Source: Callorhinus ursinus (lineage: Eukaryota > Chordata > Mammalia > Carnivora > Otariidae). Taken from it: a stretch of 64,000 nt of DNA. Positions 55,563-64,000 of this stretch are shown here, piece by piece. The position numbers and the translations under genes were made by a program. The notes below the pieces were generated by a model that was not told the origin of the DNA, searched no databases, and saw nothing but the letters and a program-made list of their open reading frames with translations. The stretch lies in the NCBI RefSeq assembly GCF_003265705.1, contig NW_020312828.1:52129627-52193626 (forward strand), written 5' to 3'. Every line of letters begins with the position of its first letter. Within the stretch, counting starts at the first letter, position 1.

Positions 55563-57154
55563 ATGTTTGCCTTTGTGAGAGTTAATATAAAAGAAAAAAC
55601 CATTTCGGAAAAGTTGTATGGAGAGGCAATTTCACAAAGTAGAAGCAGTTATAAAATTATCAAAATTAGGCAAAAAAAAATTCATTTCTTTGATCACATC
55701 TCCACATACTTAAATTATCTGTGGGCAGCTGTTATATCAAGTGATTTTTATCAATACAGTGACATTTTGAAGAATGTATAAGCACCAAATTTATTCTAAT
55801 GGGAAGTTTCTAATGTTTTTTAAAAAAGGGATGCAATAATTAAGTTAGCTCTAAATTGGCAGTGTCCATAATTCCATGGAAGCAACTCAAAAAACACTAA
55901 GAATTATTGTTGCTAGTATACTCAAACACTGCTACGATCAATCATGTTTGTTTCCTCATCCATTCATTTTGCCAGATATAATCTGGTCCAGTTTGAAATT
56001 TTCAGGTATTTTGTCTTCTTTTACGTATCATTTGAAGTCCAACCAACCAGAATATCACCTTCCTTTGTTGCAATGACATAGTCTGTTTCTAGCTATTAAA
56101 GACATGGTTCAGACTCAGTGTTATCTTAAAACTTACACCCATTGGAAATTGGTGCCAGTGGAAGGTAAGTTGGAACCCATCCTAGGGCTTTTTCTCTTTG
56201 AATAAATAGCAACAGAAAAACCAATAGTAATAGTGGTGGAGGCACGATTTCTCCTTCCCCACCAACTCTCTCCCCATCCTTTATCTAGGTTCATTCTATA
56301 CAGTACTTATCACATTTATGTTATAATTTTTATTTGACATTAAATATTAATTTTAGTGGGATTATGACCACAAATATTAGTCCAAATATATTCATTTTCT
56401 AGGTCTTCATCCTTTCCCCCCAAAAATGTCAATGACAACTCCATTGCTTACCTAATTTGTAGGTAAATTAGGAGCTTGAATGTTACAAATCCGTCTTATA
56501 CTTTAAATTCTTAGAGGAACATAACTGCACAATTATAAGTTTTTAAGTATTTGCATATTTTAGCCAGGTAAATATGCATTGTTTAATTGCTAACACTTCA
56601 AATGGATGGGTGTTTTAATGGGGCAAGTCTAATTTTGCTTTTGAAAAATCACTAAGGATAAAATTCAGGGGAAAAGTTTTTATTAATATTTACATATATG
56701 TTTGCTACATCTAAAATGGTGTTGTGCTCTTCTGCTTTAAACTCCTATTTTAAAATTCTTCGTATCATAGATGTCTAAAAAGTCTATAAATATAAACAAT
56801 CTATTTTCTCATTATCTTTTTATTCCAGGAAGGTTAAAAAATAGAAGGTTATACACTGACTTTATGATTCTTGACTACATTATTTAGGATACACTCTCGG
56901 AACATACTTTGCTGAAAATGGTGACTGATTTTGATTAAATTCTGGCTACAGAGTAATGTAATTTAGAGAAACTGATTCAGCAGTGGCTAATTTTCTCCAT
57001 GCTATAAAGCCTTACTTTCTTAAATTTAAGTCTTTTCTGAAGACAAAGAAGCAGGCAATAACTGCGTTAGAAATCTGACCGCTGATACACAAAAGGAGTA
57101 ACTGTTCTACTTAAGTTTGAGTATTCAGATTAGGGAGAACTAGATTTAATTGGC
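55563..57154. other. No gene recognised
   Basis: 1.6 kb of AT-rich sequence without nameable repeats. Frames of 66-72 codons at 55563 and 55876 have no recognisable domain. Confidence 0.45.
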
Positions 57155-57168
57155 TCCTGTGCTGTTTT

Positions 57169-57370
57169 ATTTCTTTTTTTTAATTTTTTAAAAAATATTT
57201 TATTTATTTATTTGACAGAGAGAGAGCACAAGCAGGGTAAGTGGCAGGCAGAGGGAGAAGCAGGCTTCCCGCTGAGCAGGGAGCCCGAGGTGGGGCTCGA
57301 TCCCAGGACCCCGGGATCATGACCTGAACCGAAGGCAGACACTTAACTGACTGAGCCACCCAGGCGCCCC
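57169..57370 (-). mobile_element. CAN-SINE
   Basis: T-rich start, TATTTTATTTATTTATTTGA, GA-rich middle, GGGGCTCGATCCCAGGACCC, then GAGCCACCCAGGCGCCCC at the inverted head. Flanks TCCTGTGCTGTTTT (57155-57168) and TCCTGTGGTGTTTT (57371-57384) differ at one base. Confidence 0.95.
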
Positions 57371-57384
57371 TCCTGTGGTGTTTT

Positions 57385-57799
57385 CATGCTAAAATACTGT
57401 AGTTACTATTTTATTACTTGCCTCTTTTTTGTTATCAACATGATACTGCTTTGCCAGTTTGAAAGTTATTTTCTAGCCAAATAGTAGATTCTGCAAAATA
57501 GATGGGTGATCTGTTTGCCACACCCATAGGTAGAAACTGTGATTGGCTAATATTTTTGACAGGAAGATCATAGGCCACAGCAGAAGTTATTTGAGACCTA
57601 GTCCAGTGAGTTAACATTGTAAGGGATTTAATGTGGTTATGCAGGTAAGCATCTTTTGGGGGAGCAGCTTCTAAGCTTTTATACAGCCGTCAAAGGAGTT
57701 TGAGAGTCATAACTGCTGGAGAACCAGTATACCACCACTTTATCCCTGAGAGACTCTCTATTCAATTGCTACATGCCTTACTATCTGCCCATGGGTTAG
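57385..57799. other. No feature recognised
   Basis: Unassigned sequence. Confidence 0.5.
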
Positions 57800-58270
57800 T
57801 TGATGAACTTATTTATTCACCATACATTTATTGAGCATCTATAGTGTGCTAGACCACAGGGGAAAATAATGATAAAGAGTAGACTCTGCACTCTAGTAGC
57901 TTAGAGTTTCCAAAGAGAGACAGAATAACAGAATGTGATAAAACCTATGATAGATATATCTTCAAAGTACTGAGAAACCATTCAAATAAGACCACAGTTC
58001 ATGGTGTAGAGGACTGGAGGCCTCATGGAGACATGACACTGGCCTATATCTTGATAGGTAAGAACGGAGACAAGAGGACTCTGAGCTTCAGAACAGATGG
58101 GAAAAGAGCAGAGGTGTGAAAAAGTTGAGCAACAGCAAAAGTGGCTGGTGCACCAGTGAGTAAGGTGGTACAGTGGACATTTAGGCCAGAGGTAGAAAGA
58201 GACACAGTGTAAAGAGATTTACATGGCAGGGTAAGTAATTTCACATTTATTTATAGTAAGACAGTAGTTT
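57800..58270 (-). mobile_element. L2 3' end relic
   Basis: Inverted L2 3' end: TTTATTCACCATACATTTAT, TTGAGCATCTATAGTGTGCT, then GACTCTGCACTCTAGTAGC. It continues into the L2 body with AGCAACAGCAAAAGTGGC and GTAAAGAGATTTACATGGC. Degraded. Confidence 0.6.
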
Positions 58271-59637
58271 TCATTTGGGGCGGGGCGGGGTGGGGTTCTT
58301 TTCTAATGACCTGGAAAGGAGACTAAACACTATTGTCAAATATTTCAAAAAAGCCTATAAAAGTAGATACTTGCCCCCCACTCCCTCCCCACCACCAAAG
58401 AATTTAGCCTTGTGCTGTGATTTTATTTAAAAGGCACTGATTATTAAATAAGGCATTTGGGAAGTCAGGGTTTCAAAACATGCGGTTCATGGAGTAAAAA
58501 AAATTAATTTTTTGCAATGTTTCCAAACTGTTGCTATTCATTCACTGGAGTAGGCAGGTTCTAGATTTAAGAATTTTTGTCTACTTGGATGTGGAGATGA
58601 AGGGAGAGTAAATGAATGAAATTAACCTCTATCTTTCTAATCTATGCATAGACAGAAATTCTACTCACTCAGATTGGGAATGAAAGCAGCATTCACCAGA
58701 CAACTTGAGTAGCCCACTCTTAGAGAGGAGGGCTGGGATATCAGTTCAGTGGGTTACTGGGGGAGGAGCATAAAATAAAAATAAAGGGAATCCTTGATGA
58801 ATTAAGAGATGGATAGATATGCGTGATCCTTGATCAATCCTGCATTGGAAAGTGGGGGTTGCTGTAGCTACAAAGGACGTTATTGGGGAAATTTAAATAT
58901 GAATTGTATATTAGATACAATTGCACAATGTTAAATTTTCCAAGTGTAATAATTGTTCTCAGGAGATATATGCTGAAGTATTTAGGGTGAAATAAAGATA
59001 TGAGAAAAAAAAGTATGGGGGGCATGGAGAGAATGAAATAAGGAAAATGTGGCAAGTTATTAACAATTAGTGAATCTAGAAAGGTATTTGAATATTTCTT
59101 ATTCCTGTAACTTTTTTTTAAAGGTTTCACAATTTTCAAAATAAAAAATGATATACAAAAAAATGAACTGGTTAAAGAGAAAACTGGAGTAACAAGTAAG
59201 ACAGACATGCACCTGATTCTAGTGTTGGTGATGGAGACAGTTGCCATTGTCACTCTTGGAAGGAAATTTGACTCTCAAAGGAGTGGGACAGTTTAAAGGG
59301 GAGGGGACATTTGTGGGAAACTAGATGAAGACAGATATAACTTATTTAAGGAAGGAATACTTAAAAAGGAGACCAGATAAAATTTTAACCACAAAGCCCA
59401 GCCAAGGCTTCAACTAGTGTTTAAAAGCAGATGAGTATTTTGAAGCAAGACTTTACAAAAAGTAGCTCTTCAAACATTTGGTTCTGATGGGTTTGTTGAA
59501 AGCAAAAATCCTTTGACATTTTTCCTTATTGATTTTTTAATTTCAATTATTTAAGATTTTAGAGTTCATTAGTTAAGATTTGATATAGCTCTTCCAGGGA
59601 AGCCATTTCTTTTAGAGAAGACTATTCAGCTTTTAGT
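58271..59637. other. No gene; old repeat at about 58840-59160
   Basis: 58840-59160 (TTATTGGGGAAATTTAAATATG, TGTTCTCAGGAGATATATGC, TGAAGTATTTAGGGTGAAAT, TTTCACAATTTTCAAAATAA) looks like a common old mammalian interspersed repeat whose family I cannot fix. The 139-codon minus-strand frame 58834-59253 is its antisense and not a gene. Confidence 0.5.
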
Positions 59638-59640
59638 GGT

Positions 59641-59657
59641 AATAATAATAATAATAA
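59641..59657. repeat. (AAT)n microsatellite
   Basis: Five to six AAT units, short. Confidence 0.9.
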
Positions 59658-59659
59658 GC

Positions 59660-59895
59660 AATTTTTGAGTACTTAACTATTTTCTCAGTACTGGACAAAG
59701 AGCTTTCACTGTATAGCCTGGTTTAATGCTCACAAAAATCCTATTTATAAATATTGATTTATTGATATTCCAGGGTTACCAATTTTACAAGGGAACTAGA
59801 CAAGGATGACTTAATTACATATCTTAGGTCGCAGCTTGGAGGCTACAGAGCCAGGACTCAAGCCAAAGCTTTCGGACTCTAAAGCCTGTGTTCTC
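59660..59895 (-). mobile_element. MIR relic
   Basis: TTTGAGTACTTAACTATTTTC, GGTTTAATGCTCACAAAAAT, TTACCAATTTTACAAGGGAA, GGCTACAGAGCCAGGACTCA and CGGACTCTAAAGCCTGTG: inverted MIR from 3' end to near its 5' part, quite complete. Confidence 0.7.
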
Positions 59896-61144
59896 AAACA
59901 TGAGATGTTTATTTCTCTGAGAACTATTAAAATTCTGAAGAGTATTACCAACTCCTCAATTGGGTGTTACAATTTCAATGGCTCATTTTAAAGTTACTAT
60001 AAACTTAAAATCTCAATGTAATAGGTTTATGAGCTGCCCTCCCCTCCTTCTCTAGCTTGAAGCATTTTGCAAATTAGATTTTTTTTGTTCAGTCATTCAT
60101 ATCCATTTATTTGGGAAATTGTTTTGCCTGTCCACTGATAACTGATAAGGCACATTGTTGCAAAGTCATGGGGCAGGAGAAAACTAGAGAAATCTAAAGA
60201 TCCTGATAAAAGACAAAGGGCACATCTTAGAATAGGGTGGAAAACTTTGTTTCTCCTTCCCTTCCCTTAGAACACAAAGAACAACTTATTCAACGTCCAG
60301 TTGGCCCCCTCCCTTACCCCCACTCTTATTTATCAAGGCTTCTTTTAAAAAAACACGTCTTTAAAAATGGGAAATCCTCTGAAAGGAGCATACCAGGTCT
60401 AAAAACATCACTTGAGAATTCATTCTTCCCACTGAACTTGAGTATTCCTGAGAATTCATGTCCAACAAGAGGCTTAGATTAAAACCTTGGCAAGATTCTT
60501 GGCCAAGTTAAATCAAAAACCCAGCAGATGATGCCCAAGGGCAACAATTCTGATAAGAAATGAGTAGTTATCCTGTAGGGTACAAGATCCCAGAGCTGTG
60601 TTCTTGAAGGCACCTACTTGTGATTATGGAACCACCCAATTGAAACATGAATATAATAATCCATATGAAATTGTAAATAAATATTTTTGAAATGGTAAAC
60701 CTATCTTGATTAGTATTTTAATGGTGTGATACCTTCCATAAATTTGGTGGAAATATATCAAAAAGTTACAAGTAATTACCAGTGGAAAATTCAGAGTCTA
60801 ATATAGTCTGCTGGTTGAGTAAACTCACATGTTTTTCCCAGGGCTTTTTCAATTTCTTATATGAAACTACTCACATAAGAGTCTGAAGCATGTATAAACT
60901 ACTATACATGCTCAATTAGGCCTTACTCCAGGTTTTCGGAAATGACTGCGTGTGACAGACGAGCCAGAGGAAACAGGATGGAGGAGGCTGTGAATGCTTC
61001 AGAAGTCTCTCTACCTCCCCTCACCCCCAGAGAGACCCAGGAGACTGTTCGTTGTATTGATGTGACAGTGAATAAGTGACCAAAAAGTGAATATTTTGGT
61101 TAAGTTTGTTTTTGCATAGTCCAAATGAAACTTACTAAGTATTT
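59896..61144. other. No repeat recognised; holds a weak exon candidate
   Basis: Apparently unique sequence. See the weak exon candidate at 60271-60482. Nothing else recognised. Confidence 0.45.
60271..60482 (+). CDS. Weak candidate terminal exon (about 70 codons)
   Basis: A pyrimidine tract, TTTCTCCTTCCCTTCCCTTAG, ends at 60270. The open frame then reads HKEQLIQRPVGPLPYPHSYL onward to a TAG/TAA-type stop at 60480-60482, and AATAAA follows at 60676-60681. No domain recognised and no ATG is required for a last exon. The frame is also open to the left. A proline/serine-rich 70-codon stretch in AT-rich DNA can arise by chance, so I rate this low. Confidence 0.12.
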
Positions 61145-61765
61145 GCACAAATTCACTTTAAAAAAATTTATATGATGCAACCACCTTGAAAATAGTTTTG
61201 CCATTCCTTTCAGAAGGTTACACATAGAGTTACCATGTGACCGAATCAGTGTATCCTTTGGTATATACCCAAGAAAAATGAAAATATATGCCCACACAAA
61301 AATTCGTACACAGACATTCATAGCATTGTTCACAGTAGCCAAAATGTAGAAACAATCCAAATGTACATCACCTGAACAGATAAAATACAGTATACCATAC
61401 AATGAAATAAAAAGGACTGAATTATCCATGCATGCTACAACAAGAATGAACCTAGAACACATTATGCTAAGTGAAAGAAGCAGGTCACAGAAGACCACAT
61501 TATTTCATGATTCCATTTAATCAAGTATCCAGAACAGGCAAATCTATAGTGAGAGATTAGTGGTTGTCTAGAGCTAGGGAGATGGAGGGTTGGAGGGTGA
61601 CAGCTAAAGGGTATGGTTTCTTTTGCGGGTAATGAAAATGTTCAAAAATTAATTGTGCTAATAGTTGAACCTTTGAATTACTAGAAAACCATTGAATTGT
61701 ACACGTTAAAATTGTACGTATAAAATGGTATCATATGTGAATTCTCTCAATGAAACTGTTACCAA
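61145..61765 (+). mobile_element. Old LINE-1 3' portion (L1MC/ME-like)
   Basis: ACCAAGAAAAATGAAAATATATG-type ORF2 end (CCCAAGAAAAATGAAAATAT), TTCATAGCATTGTTCACAGT, CATTATGCTAAGTGAAAGAA, GTGGTTGTCTAGAGCTAGGG and CATTGAATTGTACACGTTAA follow the order of an old L1 3' end. A run of nine C lies just after it near 61771. Confidence 0.8.
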
Positions 61766-61989
61766 CTCCCCCCCCCCACTTACCTAACATTGGCATACAA
61801 TATATTTTTTTTTTTAAACAAGAATTTATTTTTTTCTTTCCTCTTGTCTCCTACTTTCCTGCTTCTGGTGGCTTTTTGTGAAGATGCAGGCTTCAGATCC
61901 ATTATTTCTGAATCAATTTGATCTCATAGTACTGAATAGCGGAAAAATAAGTTCTAGATGCATAGCTTTTATACTCTGTGATTAGAATA
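61766..61989. other. No feature recognised
   Basis: Includes a C9 run near 61771 and a T-run at 61805; otherwise unassigned. Confidence 0.5.
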
Positions 61990-62175
61990 TTAAAGAATAC
62001 AGAAAATACAGGACTCGTAATCAGGAAACCTGGAGTTGAGATCAGATCCAGCTGTTAACTATCTGGTTGACCTTGAAACAGTAAGCTATTCTCTGAGCCT
62101 CAGTTTAACTGATTTGTACAGTTTAACTGAGTTACAACAATGACCTGAGATAATTGTAGATCAAAAGAGACAATA
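61990..62175 (+). mobile_element. MIR relic
   Basis: CTGGAGTTGAGATCAGATCC, AGCTGTTAACTATCTGGTTG, ACCTTGAAACAGTAAGCTAT and CTCTGAGCCTCAGTTTAACT: tRNA-related end and core in order. TTTGTACAGTTTAACTGA shows a small internal duplication. Confidence 0.8.
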
Positions 62176-62483
62176 GGTTCATTCTTTTATTCAAAGCTAT
62201 GCTAGGGGATATAATGGAGCCTTTCAGACCCCCTGTGGAGACAGATAAGAGGTCTAGATGCTTTGAGAGCCAATGGGTAAATCACCTGATCCAGAGTAGG
62301 AAATTAAAGAAATAATCCCTCAGGAGAGGTGCTGTCTCATCAGATTTCTGAACAGGGAGGATTTAGGCAGATAGGAAGGCATGGTTTTGCAACATGTTTG
62401 AGGAAGGAGAAGCTAGATGAAGGTTCACAAGGGCACCTAAGCAGGGTGTTCAAGCAATTTCATGTAGTCAGATAGGAATAGAG

Positions 62484-62672
62484 CACTGGTTCTCAAACAG
62501 TGGTCCCCTGACTGTCTTCATCAACATCATATGGGAACTTGTGAGGGATGCAAATTCTCAGTTCACATCACAGACCTACTGAATCAGAGACTTTGGGGAT
62601 AGGGCCCAGTGATCAGTGTTCTAATAGCCATTTAAGGGGATTGTAATGCCTAGTCAAACTTGAGAACCACTG
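62484..62672. mobile_element. MER5A (hAT-Charlie) with near-perfect target duplication
   Basis: Ends CACTGGTTCTCAAA and TTGAGAACCACTG, with inside ACATCATATGGGAACTTGTG, GACCTACTGAATCAGAGACT and GATAGGGCCCAGTGATCAG. Full length, 189 bp. Flanking 8-mers GAATAGAG (62476-62483) and GACTAGAG (62673-62680) match at 7 of 8, as expected of a hAT insertion. Second full-length MER5A in the window. Confidence 0.93.
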
Positions 62673-64000
62673 GACTAGAGCCTTGGGTACTAGTAGCAAG
62701 AGATAGGTCTATATTAGTTGAATATTTTATAGCTTATTAAAGTTTTATATGTAGGTCCATAAACAGTATAAATCATTTACCACTTTAGGCTATTAGAAAA
62801 TACAGAAAAGGTTAAAGAGAATGTGATGTCATTATCTAGATATACATATTGTTAATATTTGGTGAAATATATACATATTGCAATATTGTACCGTAATGTA
62901 CATTCTTTTGTATTCTGGTTTTGTTAATTCTTTATGAGTATTTTCCCATGGATTTTCAATTCTATCAATCAGTCCTAAAAACTCATGGAAAATGTTTTTA
63001 ATGGCTGCCAAATATTTCATCATGTGGTTAGAACATAATTTAATTTACTATTTATTATTGTTGGATATTTAGATTGTTTCAATAACTTTTATAAATAACC
63101 CAATATGAAAAATATTTTACATAAATATTTTTCTTCATCTTTATTCCCTACAATAGATTCTGAGAATTAGACTTGTGTCGAATACTTATCTGTTTATCTG
63201 CATCTGTTCTTCTGGCAAGAGACTCAGGTTTTCTAGCTACAGGACTGGTGAGTGTCCTAGACTGGACCAATTATGATGCCCATTCCTTCGACTACACAGA
63301 TTAGTTCAGGAACAGTTATTTGACTCAGGCTGGGCCAATCAGGGACAGTTATTTGACTCAGGCTGGGCCAATAAGGACTACACTGCGGGGAAGCTATGTT
63401 CGTCCCCTTCCCAAGAGGATGAAGAAACCAGACAGGTCTAGGAAGTAATGAAATTAATCTGAAGAGAGAAGCAGAGAGTAGAGGTAGAGATTATCCAAAT
63501 TTTCAGTGTTTTCTAGCTTACTCTTCCAAAACAAAAATCACTAAACAACAACACCCTAGTTTGAGCTAGATAGAGACTTGAAGGGTATGCATGTGATTGC
63601 ATTAATCTGTATGTATCTATATATAATCTAATAATGATGTATAGGTCTTAATCTAATAGCTAAAATATAAATATATAAATCTAATAATAATGTAGATGTA
63701 TTAATCTATAATAATCTATATGTAAGCCTGAGAACATTGAGCTCCTATGTAGCATTCAGCATTATTTGGAAGCATATTATGTTTCTCTAATTATTTCAAT
63801 TTTCTTTTATAATTTGCAATAAAATTTTGCAATTTTCTTCAGATAGGCACAACATATTCCTTATGAAGTTATTCTTAGACATACCATTTTGGGTTGCTTT
63901 TGTTAAAATGAGCTTTCCCCCATATTAGATTTCTCTTGCTGCTGTAGCTAATGACAGCAAACTTAGTGGCTTTAAACAGTGCAAATTTATTATCTTAACC
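62673..64000. other. No gene recognised; AT-rich end of window
   Basis: AT-rich, with a 28-bp duplication at 63312 and a TA-rich stretch at 63600-63720 in which a TCTAATAATGATGTAT-like unit recurs loosely. At 63200-63480 an old repeat may be present (GACTCAGGCTGGGCCAATC), family not fixed. Confidence 0.45.
63312..63372. repeat. 28-bp perfect direct duplication, period 33
   Basis: ACAGTTATTTGACTCAGGCT plus GGGCCAAT occurs at 63312-63339 and 63345-63372, identical, separated by CAGGG. It duplicates a CCAAT-containing stretch. Confidence 0.95.

Noticed and set aside
58834..59253. 139-codon minus-strand frame rich in hydrophobic residues
   Set aside because: Antisense of an A-rich old interspersed repeat. 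Hydrophobicity comes from the T-rich strand (F, L, I, S codons).
61100..61498. 132-codon minus-strand frame with membrane-like stretches
   Set aside because: Antisense of an old L1 3' end.
3300..64000. CRISPR-like or other evenly spaced repeats
   Set aside because: The only regular spaced array is the degenerate L1 5' repeat; the many SINEs are dispersed in both orientations with unique target duplications. Nothing indicates a prokaryotic origin.

Overview
This window is ordinary, repeat-dense mammalian DNA that I read as coming from a caniform carnivore of the arctoid type (bear, seal or mustelid) rather than a dog. The main evidence is about twenty tRNA-Lys-derived carnivore SINEs, most beginning with the box GCCTGGGTGGCTCAG, carrying a CT-rich middle and ending in AAATAAATAAAATCTT plus poly-A. 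The dog SINEC_Cf form is absent. LINE-1 copies with carnivore-type 3' ends, L2, MIR, MER5A, Tigger and MLT1 relics fit a placental mammal. No bacterial or viral gene organisation is present and no complete protein-coding gene can be supported. The many short open frames are translations of repeats or chance.

Layout: 1-3117 is mostly unassigned sequence with an L1 3' end and a MIR. From 3118 to about 6000 lies a long minus-strand L2, nested with a MIR, a SINE (perfect 19-bp target duplication) and an MLT1 LTR. At 10.3 kb there is a possible last coding exon (strong-looking splice acceptor, 31 codons, stop, poly-A signal), the only place where I suspect a host gene. At 13.7-14.8 kb a second L2 still shows a reverse-transcriptase relic. 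A decayed L1 with four SINE insertions fills 17.0-23.2 kb. The segment 23.2-35.1 kb is sparser, with a U6 snRNA pseudogene, a head-to-head SINE pair, a Tigger2-like element and a MER5A.

From 35.1 to 50.7 kb the window is almost wholly L1-derived: two truncated L1s abutting at 36768/36769, a 0.97-kb foreign insert inside the second, a younger L1 with a 14-bp target duplication (42907-44632), a HAL1-like stretch, and an L1 with a minisatellite-like 5' region, an ORF1 relic and a deleted ORF2. At 51.1-52.0 kb sits an L1 with a 5' inversion of the twin-priming type and a 12-bp target duplication. The last 12 kb hold scattered SINE, L2, MIR, MER5A and L1 fragments in AT-rich sequence.

Nothing here forms an operon or pathway. 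The relation between features is insertion order, which nesting and target-site duplications make readable. All four L1 copies that still cover the reverse-transcriptase active site have lost the FADD box, each differently, so none can be an active source. I found no previously undescribed system. The items most worth checking are the possible exon at 10.3 kb, the unexplained insert at 39.2-40.2 kb and the inverted L1 at 51.1 kb. Family names come from recognised consensus features, not from a database search; boundaries of old repeats are good to roughly 20-50 bp.
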